Positions 48,801 through 62,227 of a stretch of DNA of 64,000 nt are shown here, one piece after another. The notes beneath the pieces were generated by a model that worked only from the letters and a program-made list of their open reading frames with translations, was not told where the DNA came from and did no database searches. Origin of the DNA: Cymbidium sinense (lineage: Eukaryota; Streptophyta; Magnoliopsida; Asparagales; Orchidaceae); contig CM038218.1 in the NCBI GenBank assembly GCA_021442155.1, positions 59,734,268-59,798,267 of the forward strand, in the 5' to 3' direction. The position numbers and the translations under genes are program-made. The first letter of the stretch is position 1; each line of letters opens with the position of its first letter.

Positions 48801-50999
48801 ATCAAGTTAACAATTTAAATTAACAACATTCGAGCAAAGGCCTATATGGTTCTCTTTCCAACAATGCAAAGATTCCAGTCCTCACGGCCGTTAGTGGAAA
48901 GGAGGTGGCAGGAAAGAAAAGCCACTTCCCTAGCTTGACCTACAATCTAATTCTGAGTTTCCCTCATCAAAATAGAAAGGCCATAAAAATTCCTTCAAGA
49001 TCCAAGAATAGGATTAATAAGGATTTTTGAGTATATCTTATCCATTCTAAATAAGTATGACTCAAATAACTTGAATCCTAATTCCCAAAAGAAGACAACT
49101 CTCAAAATGATAATTACAATAATGATCATGATCCATAAAATAGTGGTACTGATGGACTTGATGTCTTCAAGGATTCCAACTCGAGTAGAAACACTCTCAT
49201 TCAAAAACTTTTGGGGTGTCACTATCAACAAAGAGTTAGAGTCATCAATTCCAATAGAAGAAATTTTGGGCACTATAAAAGAGTAGGTATATACCAATTC
49301 TACCTCTCTTTTAGAAGATATCACAAAAGCTAATTATTGCAGTGGCAGGGTCTTTCTACCTTGATCAACACCATATGAAGAGGCAAACTAGTTGTTAGAA
49401 ATAATTCAATTCTAAATCCTCAATCCAAAATAAGAACACCAAACTATTCTGAAGGTTAATCTTAAGATCTCAAGCTATTTTGGAAGGTTGCCCACTAATC
49501 TAAATAATGAGTGCATCTTCACCTTTTCCAAGGAGAAAGAGTGTTAGAGCTTAACCTGATTCTTCTTTGCTCAGTTGGTGGCAACCTCTTCAAGTCAAAC
49601 TCAATATAGAACATCCTAGGGAAAAGAAAGACAAGCAATCTTCTCCAAAGAACACAATACAAACCAAGACTCAAAAGAGAAAGAAAAAAAAAAGAAAAGG
49701 TAGAGCACCAATAATGCACATTGATTTGGAATCCAAAAGATGAATCATGTGTACGACGTGTAAATAAAAATAATATACAAAATAAGTTTTGAGTTTACTC
49801 TTGACAAGTCTTTGGAGGAGATAACAATTAAACAAAAAGATCTAAAAGGATGATTCATGTATGGTATGACTAGAAACTTAGTGCGAATGACAGCACGTTA
49901 TGATATTATTATAGGATTGGAAGTTAAGGGTTGCTCCTAACCTCTAACTAAAAAAGACATATATGTATTATAAAGAAGATTCAATAGTTATAGACAAACC
50001 TTGAAATGGAGCAATAAGATCATCTTTTTCCTAGTCTAACTACTTTGCTTAAAGAATTTTGAAGACTCTCAAGCAGGGGATGCACTCCCTGAAGTTGACA
50101 AGAAAATTAAATCTTCAATTAATGAGTTTTAAAAGATTAACCACAGATCATAAAGGTAGTCCACCCACCCTCTTAACATCCATATATGATAAATCAGAAA
50201 GAAAATACCAATGACTTGGTTAGGTTACTTTTGTAGTTTAAAGACTGCTTTACTTAAGATCATAAAGAACTACCCAATACATCTATAAAGGTAAGCAGCC
50301 TACAAACTCAATTGAACCTATTCCACTTTGTAAACTTTGAGGCCAACATTTGCATCAAGAAGAAGATCAAAGTTTGAAGTCAACCTTATTAAAGAAGAAA
50401 TATACTATCATTCCCAATCAAAAATGAAGGATATTCAACTTCGCACATGCGCCAATTCAAATAATTTTAGTTAGGCATCCACATTGCCTACTTCAAATTC
50501 GACAACAGATATAATCTCTTTGCATGCAGTCTCCTCATTCAAGGATGGGTCGAATGATGTCAGAGGATGAGAAGTCTTTTGCACTTATCATTTCCATCAT
50601 AGTTTACCACATATAAGGTCATGTATTTCTCTAATCACTAAGAAAAAGGAAGACCATCTTTACAATATGAGTAGTTTCCTTCAATTGATTATGATGCTAC
50701 AATCTAAAGTTGAATCCCTTAATACATACAACTAGGATAACTTTGGGGGAGTCTCTAAGGCTTGTAGTAAAGCATCATGGGATAACAAAGATGGATCCAA
50801 AAGAAATTAAAATGACATCAAAGATGCATCCTCTAAGGTTCAACCTAAGAGAAGAAAGACTTTAACCAACATTGAATATAGATGGTTTAAACTCTTTCGA
50901 AATTAGTCTATCTCAAAACTTTCCATATCAAGATTCTACTTTCGATCATTGAAAAGCCTACTTTGGTGCTTCGAAGGATGGAAAGTAGTTTAAACCACT
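48801..50999 (+). pseudogene. Element 3 gag-pol remnants, heavily decayed
   Basis: Only scattered similarity to element 1 remains. Around 49,070-49,290 and 49,330 (TKANYCSGRVFLP, compare VNLRSGKILPP of element 1) it corresponds to the gag-protease linker; 49,720-49,760 (DLESKR) matches the start of the protease-RT linker (DLESNSENESH). No RT, RNase H or integrase catalytic motif could be read. Large deletions are required to fit 2.2 kb to the 8.5 kb of element 1. Element 3 must have moved using proteins from other copies, or decayed after insertion. Confidence 0.5.
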
Positions 51000-51282
51000 A
51001 TGGTAGGAGAGACGCCTATGGGCATGCCAGAACCTTGAGTTATACCAAGCCAACAACAAATTGGTCCATCCAAAAATTTTTCAGGTAGGAGAACTTGTTC
51101 TAGTTCTAAGGAGACCAATTGTTGCCCATCAAAATATGGGAGGCAAGTTTGAACCCACTTCGGAAGGCCCCTATGTCATAGAGAAGGCTTACCAAGGAGG
51201 GTCTTATCAGCTTATTGATTGTAAAAGAGAACACCCAATGCTTCCAATTAAAGGGCTCTATTTGAAAAAATATTTCCCATAA
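51000..51282 (+). pseudogene. Element 3 integrase C-terminus, intact frame
   Basis: An open frame from 51,061 reads VHPKIFQVGELVLVLRRPIV, MGGKFEPTSEGPYVIEKAYQ, SYQLIDCKREHPMLPIKG and LYLKKYFP before the stop at 51,280-51,282. It is closer to an uninterrupted protein than any other part of element 3, although the residues upstream are frameshifted. It is equivalent to 24,950-25,160 in element 1 and 43,377-43,590 in element 2. Confidence 0.85.
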
Positions 51283-51389
51283 AAGGTCATGTTTGAAAAC
51301 AATTCTATCTTCAAAACTTTCATTCCAATTCATCAAAACATTCTCTTCTTTCGAAGCATTATTTGCTTGCTTGCAAATTTTCCATGATG

Positions 51390-51640
51390 TGTTTAGGATA
51401 GGTATAAGAGAACCCAAGAGACATCCTATCCTTCTTCACAATACAAACACAAATTAAACACATTCCCAAGCGCTACTACAATAGGTGTGAGAGAACCCAA
51501 GAGGCATCCTAGTTTGATTAGCACAACTAAGTTAGGTGTAAGAGAACCCAAGCAACATTCTTTCTTGGTGGAATTATAGCCATTCATGGCACCATTTCAT
51601 CAAAATCCCTAGTGTGCTTTGGGTAGGTGTAAGAATTCCC
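51390..51640 (+). repeat. Element 3 post-pol stem-loop modules
   Basis: Modules with the loop aagagaacccaagag recur near 51,396, 51,483 and 51,533, with a worn copy near 51,620. The first (51,396-51,431) pairs GGATAGG with CCTATCC. Confidence 0.7.
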
Positions 51641-54195
51641 AGCATCATCTTATTCCCTTTAACACAAGCATAAAAAATAAACATATATCTTTTATTTCGA
51701 GCTACTTTGATGTGGGAGCAAGCCCCTTGTGGCACTCACTCGTGCCTAGGTTTACACCCTAGTATGTCACCCTAGTGATTCTTTGTTTGGAAGATATGAG
51801 TCCCCGTACTTTCTTCCTAACTTGACCATTGCAAACTAATGAGTGCCTTGTTAGTTTGGTAGACTTCACCTTCCCCTGCGATTGAAGATGATGTGAATCT
51901 ACTTTCTTCTTGAACTAATCATCATGATCTAACTAGGTTGAGTATATTTGAGGTCTAGGATAAGTCCTCCAGAAGCTCCTTTCCTCTTGACTATATTTGA
52001 GTTGATATAAGTCCTCCAGTGAGCCCACTTGAGTAAACCTATAGACTAAGACCGAATCAATTTTCCTATAGAAGGATGTGAGTCCCTAAGCTTTCTTCCT
52101 AGGCTGATTGTTGTAAATCAACGGGCACCTTAAGTTGGCTGATGTTCGCTATGCTGATAGCGACTCACCCGGAGGATACACCACTCTTGGTAGATGTGAG
52201 TCCTTGCACTTTCTCCTTGAGTTGGCCACTGAATACTTATTTGATATATGACTAGCCATGTCTTCTTCTCCAGGATTTTAGATTAAGCCCTTAGCGGCCC
52301 CTCTCCCTGCAGGCATTCTATTTGGATCATGTTCATTACAACTCCATTTAGACAATACCTAAGTTATTTTTTGATTGGACAGTCCCCCTTTCCAAGTAAC
52401 CACCCCTGTGGTTGAAGAATTTGTTCAACGGATGCATAGATTCTCCCTTGGTTCAGTAAATCTAAGATAGGTCTAGGATGATATAAGCTCCTTCTCAGTT
52501 TGATCCCTCACAAACTAACAGGGTCCATGATAAACAAATAAACAAATTATTTCACTTGTGGATTAGGAATTCAAGCCCTAAAATGGTCACTTTTCCTAAG
52601 CAGGCATCCTATCTTTAGGGCAATGTTAGTAGAACTCCCTATAGGAATTGCCTGACTCCCGAGTTGAGATAAACCCTCGGATCGATACTCACTTCGTAGT
52701 CTCCCTTAGGTCAGGTTCAATCTATTTTGCCACAAGTAGGTTACCCTAACATTCATCTGCTTTGGAAGATATAAGACTATGACGCATTCTTTCTAGCATG
52801 ACTATCAAACGACTTGGGTTCAATTTGTGAAACCGATCACCCTGATCTTTTGTAGTGGAAGATATGAGTCCCAGCTTTCCCAATAAAAGGCACTTCTTGG
52901 ATAGTTCTCCCATGACCGCTACCCTTTAGTTCAAGAATTTGAGATGGGTAGGCCTCATGCTCCAAGCGATCCACCACAAACCAACTGAATCCATCAAAAT
53001 AAACAAATTAAAAAGAATAATCTTTAACTATCTTTGAGTTGATCAAGTCAATTCACTCAATAGTCGTCTTATGTTTCCTTGCCAACAAATCACCCTAGTG
53101 GTTTCTTATTTCTAGAAAATGTGATTCCCTGTGCTTTCTTCTTAAGAATTGACCATTGCAAACCGAAAGGCATCCCCTTGGTTGGATAGTCCTACCTTGT
53201 GGTTGGTAGACTACTCCCTTTGGATTGGTAAATATGAATTAGGTCTAGGCCTCTATGGCCTCTACTCAGTGCAATCCATCGCAAACTAATGGAACCCATC
53301 AAAACAAACTAAAAATAAAATTAATCTTGACTATCTTTGAGTTGATCTAAGTCCCCTAGCGACATTCACTCAATAGTCATCCCTAGGTTGGGTTTGATCT
53401 ATTGCCTTGCCAATGGATCACACCAGCAACTGGTCCCTACTTTAGAGGATGTAAGTCTACTATGCTTTCTTCCTAGTACAGTTGCTACACACCGGAAGGC
53501 ATCCCTTTGGTTGGCTAATCCTACTATGTGTTTAGTAGACTATCCCCTTTGGATTGGTAAATTTGAGTTAGGTCTAGGCCTCCATGCCTCCTACTCGGTG
53601 CAGTCCATTGCATACCAATAGCATATATTTCAAAATCCAAAATTAAAAATCTAAAATAAATAAAAAATAATCAATCAATCCAAATCAAACATTTTTCTCC
53701 TGCAAAGTGAGATGCAAATCTTTCTAGCTCCCCAGCAGACTTAGAATTCTAATCTTTCAGTGGATTTCACATCTTTTCCTCCCTTGTGGATGACTAGAAC
53801 TTGCCTCCCCAGTGGAGTCAAAATAAACACAATTAAATAAACAAAAAATTGAAACAAATTCAACCCTCTTTCCCAATAGAACTTAATTAATCAAATCAAA
53901 TTTCTCCCCAGTGAGACTCAAATCAAATTAAACCTCTCCTCCCTAAATGGATGACTTGAACCTTTTTCCTTAATGAAAGGTTCACATACTCATCCCCTAG
54001 TGGATTCCTCCCTCACTCTCTTATGTCTTGGACATGAGTAGAGTCACATTGTACTAAGCTCTTGATTCTTTCTACACCTTGGGTTGGGAGTAGATTATTT
54101 CTGTTAGTGCTTGTGATTGTTCAGTATTGTTGATCATTTCGGTCAACATCAATACGTGAGGTATGCCTTGTTAGCCACACCTATTGGGCACCCTG
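51641..54195 (+). repeat. Element 3 non-coding 3' region of diverged modules
   Basis: The AAGATGTGAGTCCCTGAG-type phrase recurs near 51,790, 52,073, 52,193, 52,860, 53,115 and 53,448. The set and order of phrases parallels 25,560-27,703 of element 1 ('ggattggtaaat', 'cactcaatagtc', 'gcaaactaat'). It ends at the 3' LTR start. Confidence 0.7.
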
Positions 54196-57087
54196 TGTTG
54201 ACCTTATTTTTTGAATGAGCTCTCAACTCCTCCATCTTAGACCTAGGACTCCTCTTAGACATTAAGAGTTTCTTAGTCTTAAGACACTACTAGTGATTAG
54301 GTGAACACTTAACCTAACACTTAGAAGGTTTAGCCATAGGTTATTAGGAAAATTTGCCTACCCTATAGCCTTCTTTCAAGACAAACTCCAAACTCATATC
54401 AACTTCAACTCTGAATCAAACCTTGAACCAATTTCAATGGATTTTCTCAAACCATGAATCAATTCCAAATAATTGAAACCCATGATTGAAATCCATAACC
54501 AAATTCAAATTCCAAAAATATTTCCTAAGCCCTTTGATTCTATCTTATGGACTTAGCACAAATCAAATCCAAATCAATTCAAATTCAAGAAATTTTCTCA
54601 TAACTCATTTATATTCTCTTTTATATTCACAAAAATAAATGAAATATAAGTTCAAATATTCAAAACTAAATCCAAAAATCAAATCCAAATTCAATCAAAA
54701 ATCCAACCTAAGCCTTCAAGTCAAAATCTTGAACTTAGCCAAATCAATTTCAAATCAAGCCAAACCCTTCATTTTTCTTTATGATTCAATCAATCCTACA
54801 ATAATGAATCCAAATATAAATACAAACTTCAATCACTAATCCAAGAATCAATTCAAAAATTAAATCCAAATTTAATCAAAAAATTCAACCTAAGCCTTTC
54901 AAGTCAAATTCTTGAACTTAGCCAAATTAAACTCAAATTAAGCCAAACCCTTGATTTTTCTTCATGATTCAATCAATCCTTCAATCATGAATCCAAATAT
55001 AAACACAAATTTTAATCATCAAATCAAAATCAAGCTAACCCAAGCCAAACTCATATTCACCCTTTTGACTTGAAATTGTCAAATGAATCAAAACCAATTT
55101 GACTTCAAATCTCTTACAAATGGATTTATATTTCAATAATAAATCCATATTTGAGTTCAACCAAAGTTGAATCAATCCTTGATCAAGCCAACAAAACCCA
55201 ATTGGCTCACTTGACCCAAAGTGGACAATTTGACCTACATGAACCAAAATTCAATTCAATCCAAATCAAAGTGAATTAAGCCAATCCAAACTTCATGTCT
55301 TGTTTGTTGATCATCATAGGTTAATCAATTGTCATGAATTAAGTCAAACCAAGTCAACCTAGCCCATTGACCAAGTCAACCCTTTAACCCATATGAACCC
55401 AAACTAGCCAAATTGTAACCTAAACCAAATTGATTGCAACCAATGGCTCAAGTTTACTCCAAATTGATTATTGAACTTGACCAAAGCCTCAATTAAACCC
55501 AATGTGACCAATTGGACAACTAGACCCAACCTAGCCCAATTGATCATGAACCCAACTTGACCTAAAAGGTCAAATCAACTTGAAATTAAACCAAACTAAA
55601 ATAAATTGAAACCAAAGACAACAATATATTTCAAATGATAAAACAAACCCAAAACAAGCCATGATTCAAGCCAATTTGATCAATTTGGTCAAATCGATCA
55701 ACTTAGCCCAAATTGGCCTAAAAGATCAAATTGGCCAAAAAAAAAATTTAATCCAAATTAAACCAAATTTATTAAAACCAATTGAACCAACATACTCCAA
55801 ATATTCATTTGAACTTGACCCAACTCTTGGTTTGACCTAATTTGACCAATTGGTCAACCTAACACATTTTGACAAATTTAACCGAGATGGGTCAAATTAA
55901 CCCAAATTAAACCAAATGAACTTCAAATGACATGAAATTTGGTCCAACTTACTTTTGACCCATTTCAAATCTTCTTAAATCAAATTTAATATCAAATGAC
56001 TGCTTTGCCCTTGGGTCAATGGCATCCCATGAGGAAACACACCTCCCCATTCTCGTTGATTTTGGCACATAATCTTATTTTTCATGTATTAGGCATATGA
56101 ATCCTATAAACTTGAGTCAAATGATTGTCCAAAAATAAAAGTAAAATGTAATATATTTTGCATTAGATCTAGGTCATTTTTCATACCCTTACATGAGCTA
56201 GTCTCTTAGGGAGTGATTTTAAGGACTTAGTCTCTTTCTAAAATAAATAATAATCTAGCTATCTTGCATAAATATATGACTTGCCTACATAAATTTAAAA
56301 TCATAGGAGGAGTTAGTGCATTGTGAAAGTCCAAGTGGGGTGGTTTTCTCTGCGTAATCGAATACCCATTTTTTCCTTAGATTTAGGTGCTTTTGGCCCT
56401 CAGAAAGCTCCCTAGATTTAGGTTTTGAGGTTGCTTCTCCTCTTCCATAGGCCATAAATCCTCACCTCTTAGGAATTTACATAACCTTGTATTATGGAAT
56501 TATAAGACTAAACTTCTAATAAAAATTCAACTCAAATAAGTAATTCAATTTCAAAAATGTAAATCCCAACCATAGGATAGTTTGGGATGTTTACTAGTAT
56601 CCTAAACATCATCTACTCACCTCCATTTGGATTCGATAAGAACTCCCTCCTCTTGATCAAACCTACTTGATTTGCCAAAAATAAACTAATCGATTGATTG
56701 TCCTACCTATTGAAATCTTTGGGAACAATGATCATTTATCTTAATCGAGAGTATTCCTAAGGAATCCCCTTCTTTAGGATGTAATTAACTATGGGGGCTT
56801 TCCCCTGTAGGGAACTTAACAAAGCCAATTTAAAATAAACCCTACTTTACTTTTCTATGTAAAGTAGGGAAAGAATTTTGGGGTACATGCACCCATTGTC
56901 CTTATGAGTCCTTATTGAGGTAATTTGGTTCATTGTAGGTGGTGACTTCTATCAGATAGTACACCTCTCCTCAATATCATACTTGATCACCCTAATAAGA
57001 ATATCTTTGGATATACGTGTCCCAACCAAAGGTATATTTTTATTTTCATTTATCCAAATAGATGAAGGCAGAAATATTTTCACCATA
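54196..57087 (+). repeat. Element 3 3' LTR (2,892 bp)
   Basis: Starts TGTTGACCTTATTTTTTG and ends ttcaccata. The palindrome TTGACCAATTGGTCAA is at 55,842-55,857. Where the long-form LTRs carry about 4.6 kb, this copy goes from 'ggcatcccatgagg' straight to 'aaacacacctccccattc' near 56,032. Confidence 0.9.
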
Positions 57088-57092
57088 GGGTA
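57088..57092. repeat. Target site duplication of element 3, right copy (GGGTA)
   Basis: Identical to 43,955-43,959 and directly followed by element 2 integrase sequence. Confidence 0.95.
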
Positions 57093-57892
57093 GTAGATGG
57101 TGGAGTATCTCTAATCTATACAGTGTATTCTAGCAAAGTTATTTATCTTGGTGCTTTTGAATGTAGTAATATTATAATATAATTCATAAAACAACCTATA
57201 TATGGTTCCTAAAAATTGAAGCACATGCTGACCTATGACCTCTCTGAGTGAGATTGCATATGCCCACTTGGAAAAGTAGTCAGTAGTAGCTAAAATGAAC
57301 CGATGACCCTTGGAAGAAGGAGGATCGATAGGACCCACAATGTTGGTACCCCAACACAAATGGTCATGGTTCAATGTAGGATGGAGAATGTTGGGTGATT
57401 GATGTAGGACCACACCGTGTACGACAGGGGAATCTTCTAGATACATCCATGTAATATGTAATCATTGAAGACTAGTAGTATCATCTCTTGATCTTTTCAT
57501 CTTCAGATTGATGCACTTCGCATAGACCTGAGTGTCCCTTGGTCACAATCCTACATGCTTCTTATTTATCCAAATAGCGTAACCACATTTGATTGAAAGA
57601 CATCTGGCACAGGGTTCCATCTACGAGAGCATAGGAGAGAGCTCTTTATTTCACCTAATGGACTTATGACTTCTCTTGAGATAGTTTGCCGGTGTTCAAA
57701 TAATTTATGAATGATTACCTCCAATCCAGCTCCTTGTCTTTATTGGCAACGGCAACCTCCCCTTCAAGAGAAATTCTCTCGACGAGTTCAGCATCAATAA
57801 AGGATTAGACTGTCTATTTTGGACCCTTATTGGAATGGACTCACCTTCCAAAGAAGTCAATTCTTTGGCAAATGTGGATATCTCCATTTTCA
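57093..57892 (-). pseudogene. Element 2 integrase core and end of second RNase H
   Basis: Minus strand, reading right to left. A piece of the second RNase H/linker (57,705-57,893: FAKELTSLEGESIPIRVQNR) is followed by the integrase zinc-finger region (57,470-57,680, frameshifted). Then comes the integrase core at 57,111-57,446: HLCWGTNIVGPIDPPSSKGH, RFILATTDYFSKWAYAISL. The first catalytic-core Asp region (VGPID, then TDYFSKW) is clear. The gene is interrupted at 57,092 by element 3 and continues at 43,959. Everything upstream of the RNase H fragment, back to the LTR, has been deleted. Confidence 0.85.
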
Positions 57893-59684
57893 TCTATCCC
57901 ATTGAAAAAAGAGGATATATGAAAATAGAAATATACGCCTTTGTGTGGGACACGACATGGATCTACAGATATTCTTATTAGGGTGATTGGACATTGAAGT
58001 AAGGTGTATTATCTTGAAAGATAGAAGTCACCACCCTACAATGGACCTAATCACCTGAATAAGGACTCCTAAGAACTATGGGTCTTCAAAATGGAGATTC
58101 TTCCTTACTTTACATGAAAAGTAATGCGGGTTTGTTTTAAACCGGGTTCATTAAGTTCCATGGAGGCAAGCCCCCATAGTTAATTACATCCTAAGGAATA
58201 GGATTCCTTAAGAATACTCTCTAAGGATTGTTGTCTCCAAAGATTTCAAAGATAGGGACTATCAATCAATTGGTTATTTTAGAAGAACAAGTGGGATTGA
58301 TCAAGAGGAGGGAGTTATTATCAAAGCCAAACAAAGATAAGTAGGGGATGCTTATGATACTAGGAAGCCTAGTAAGTATCCCAAACTATCTATGGTTGCT
58401 TTATATTTTGAAGTTGAGGGAATTAGTTGTTTAAGTTGAATTTTTGTTAGAAATCTAGGACTTATGATTCCACACTAGATCATGGAAATGCCTAAGAGGT
58501 TAGGATTTATGCTTGCAAAGGGAAGTAACAACCTCTAAACCAAAATCTAGAGAGCTTTGGGCCAAAGTATGACCTAAATCTAAGCAAAAAGGGTATTTGG
58601 TTTAGGATAAATCACCCACCGTTTGGACTTACAATCAGGGTACAACTAACTCATCCTATAGTTTTAAATACATGTAGGCAAGTCATATGCTTTTGGAAGA
58701 TAGCTCAGCTATTGTTTATTTAGAAAGAGACTAAGTCCTTAAACACACCCCTAAGAGACTAAATCATGTAGGCATGATTTTTAAATCTAATGCAAATTTT
58801 GTTACATTTTATTTTTATTTTGACTATTCATTTGACACGCTTGTGAGATTCATATGCCTAATGCATGAGAAATTTGATTATGGGCCAAATCAAAAGAAAG
58901 GAGGTGTGTTTTCACCATGGCTCTCAAATGTCCCAAACGTCTCCAAGTCAAGAAGTGAAGCAATATACTTTTTATGCATGATGTGAGAAATAAAATACAA
59001 CATAAAGGGTTGCTAAATTTTTTATCTTGCATTATATCCTAAGCTTTAGGTAAGATTATGAGTTATTTAATTTTTAGTTTTGAGTTTATTAATTGGATAG
59101 AAAATTTATTTAAGAGCCTAATTCATCCGTTAGTTATACATCAAAGCAAGAAAGAAACTAGGAAAACTTGCCATCTTAATGCTAAACAAACACCAATCAA
59201 TTAAAGTTAGTCCAAAAGAATAAGAGACCTTTTATGGCTCCATCACACAAACCCAAAAGCAAATTGGGTAGCTTTACCTTTATCCCATTACAAATGAATT
59301 AATTACAATCAAAGAGGAATTCATGTTATGGGGACTTCATTCTTCATTCTTCATTTCTTCTTCCCTCTTTCTTCTTTCTTCTTTCTTTATTCTCCTTTCA
59401 ACTTTCTTTCTTTCTCCTTTCTCTTTTTTTTTTTTGGTTAGAATGTGGTTGCTCCAAAGACTTTACATGGTACATAAGATATAGTCTTATGACCAACGTT
59501 TATCCTAATCCACCATAACAATCATTATAAATTCTAATCTACAAAACTACATGTTAATGGGGAAAAGTAAATTTAACTAAAAATTGCAAAACATAGATTA
59601 GCTAAACAAAACCAAATAATCCCAAGCATGTATATTAGACTTAGCACCCCACACATGGGTAACCAAGTCCACCTGGCCTATTTT

Positions 59685-59757
59685 GGATTATGCTTAGGGG
59701 AGAGCAACTGTATAGCAAAAGCTTATATTTTATTAAAGTGCCCCTTAAGCATAATCC
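59685..59757. mobile_element. Small inverted-repeat insertion (possible MITE, 73 bp)
   Basis: GGATTATGCTTAGGGG at 59,685-59,700 is mirrored by CCCCTTAAGCATAATCC at 59,741-59,757 with one extra base. The corresponding place in element 1's LTR lacks it. It is very short for a MITE and no clear target duplication was seen, so it could also be a local hairpin formed by template switching. Confidence 0.5.
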
Positions 59758-62179
59758 CCTATAGAAGATTATGATTAGACTAAGATCATCTTATTCTTCA
59801 GTCTACACACATACACCCTAACATCCAGACTAAAACATCACAACACAAAATAAAATCAAACATCAAATCATGCATCACCCTAACATAGGACTAGAAATGG
59901 TGACTTAGCCTAATGTGTGTGCCTTATAAGGTTTGTATGGTATGCTTAGCTTTGAGGTTTAGACTCTTTTTAGTTTGAAAATGTTCAACTTAGAGGGTGG
60001 TTTCATTTAAGTGGTTTAGTTCATTTGGTTAAGTTTTATTTCATGATTTGATTTGGTTTGAATGAACCTACACTTAATCACTAAGTGTTGTAAAGAGCAA
60101 AAAAGAGAATGAAACTTCTCTTTCCCCCCTACCTTAAGTAATTTCTAAGGTAGATTTATTAATGAATTTTGTTTAGTGAATATTTTATTATGTGTTTCAA
60201 TTAATCCTAAGTTTATATTTTTCCCTAAACAAACCTATTCAAAGAGAAAGGCATTTTAAGATTAAGTAAAATGAATTACCATTACAAAACACACAACACT
60301 TTATCTCTTTCCAACATGTGTAACATGCATATGGATGGATCCTAAGCATATCTATACAAATGCAAATATTTAGCACACCTTCATAATTAATGCTAAGAGA
60401 TATTGCCTAAGAAAATTTGGATGCTTCATGATGCACGATTTGGTTAAGTAGAGAGATTCTCTTATCCATTTTCATATGCACATTTACAAGTATGAAAGAC
60501 ATAAGTGAGTGTGGCACCATTATTTTCTACAGTAAAGGTACAAGACCAACTTGCTACTTAAAGTCTCACAACCCGGGTGTCAGGACTAATGTACCACTTT
60601 TCTTAAATACATGTGCATGTAAAAAGAAATACATGGAAGGAGGAATTATGTTTTGCATTTGTTTGATTTTGGTTTGATTATTTAGTTTACATGTGTGATG
60701 TGGAGTTACTTCTTAAGTCATGACATAAGAGGGTATAAGAATGGATTTAAGCAAGTGTTATGTCCTTTTCAAATGGACTATACACATTGCAAATCCTATA
60801 CAAACCTATATTAAGAAAAGAGAAGGAAAATCACATAACACATTTTATGCTATTCACAGGCAAGTTTATAAGTACTTGTAAATAACATACTTTTCATTTG
60901 TAACATTTGATTTCTAGGTTTTGAAAATAGTTTTGGATTTAGTAGTGATAATAGTCATTCATATTCTTACTTTAGCCAAAACATGCAATTTGACATAAAG
61001 AAAACATTTCATTTTAATTTATTTTTTCAAAAGATATGAATGCATGATTTTCATATGACATACACATTTAGCATGCTAGGAAAGAAACAAAGTGATGTAA
61101 GCATGTAACTTCACTCACTCTAATTAATTTCTAAAGACAATTTTATGGAATAAGATTATTTAAAGTGAATCAAAGTTGGTTTAAGGAAATTTTAATTTTT
61201 GTTTTGAGTTTGATTTGAATTTAATGTGAATGTGAAAAGAGTCCTAAACCCATCTCCCACATGTGTATGTTGTTTTAGTTTAACTTTAGAATCATCAGAT
61301 TGATTTTATATTTTTGTCTAGGTTAAGGTGTGCATTAAGTCCATTAATCACCCTTTTTACCTATACCACTTTAACATATTTAACCAAATAATTATAAACC
61401 AATGTATGACATAAAACCACAAGGAATTTAAATTAGCAATGCACCTAAGAAAGATAGGGACCTACTGCATTTGACTCATTATTAATGATTAATTAAGCTA
61501 AAGGGTTTAATTTAAGTACTTTCATAACATATGGGTTAGATATGATTTCATTAAGCTACTTAGGTTATTGAGCACCTAAGCAATCTACCCCAGAAAGAAT
61601 TGATTAAGTTTTGATTGATTTGATTTTAAAATTTTGATTAATTAAGCCATTTAATAAAGTGATTTAAACTATTTAATTAATTTGCACCATTATTAGATTT
61701 TTATCCAAATGAAATAAACTTAGGGGAAAAGATTTGGGAGAGGACTCCTAATCTCATTCCCTAAGTCCATTCACTATTCTAAGGTAATTAGAAAACTTAA
61801 TTAATTAATTTTTCACTATTTAATAGGCTAATTAAACATTTAATTAATTAAGAGAGTAATTAGAAGTGAATCAAGCAATTCCCCTAATTAAACCATTAAT
61901 AAATTCCAAGAAAATTAGGGGAGGTAGAAGTCATCCACTAAAATTCCTAAGAAGTTTGAAATTAATCAAAGGATTATTTAGGGAGTAATTAACATAATTA
62001 CAATCCTAATAAAACCCAAATTATAAAAAAATTTCTTGTTCAAAATCAATTAAACTTAATTTTATATTATTCCCCTTTGAAATATCTTCAAAATGCATTT
62101 GAGTTTGTATTTTCTAATTTTTCTACATTTATTTATGTATTTTTTGAAGATTCTTTGATTAAAACTTAATTAAATACCT

Positions 62180-62227
62180 AATTATGTAGTTAATTCCATC
62201 CACCACATGGACCATTGACACCACGTG
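62180..62227 (-). promoter_or_regulatory. LTR promoter of element 2 5' LTR (G-box plus TATA-like)
   Basis: CACGTG at 62,222-62,227 and the worn TATA 'aattaactacataatta' (minus strand) sit in the same arrangement as at 37,752-37,782. As the 5' LTR of element 2, this would be the copy driving its transcript leftward. Confidence 0.45.

Larger units (their letters stand above)
43960..57087 (+). mobile_element. Element 3: Ty3/Gypsy LTR retrotransposon with short-form LTRs
   Basis: Complete element with both LTRs (1,985 and 2,892 bp), each starting TGTTGACC and ending (c)ac(c/t)ata. It is flanked by GGGTA at 43,955-43,959 and 57,088-57,092, a 5-bp target duplication. Internal order: primer-binding site, leader hairpin array, remnants of gag-pol, intact integrase C-terminus, post-pol stem-loops, 3' modules. 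The central coding part is much reduced (about 2.2 kb instead of 8.5 kb in element 1). Joining the flanks restores the colinear integrase match of element 2. Confidence 0.95.
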
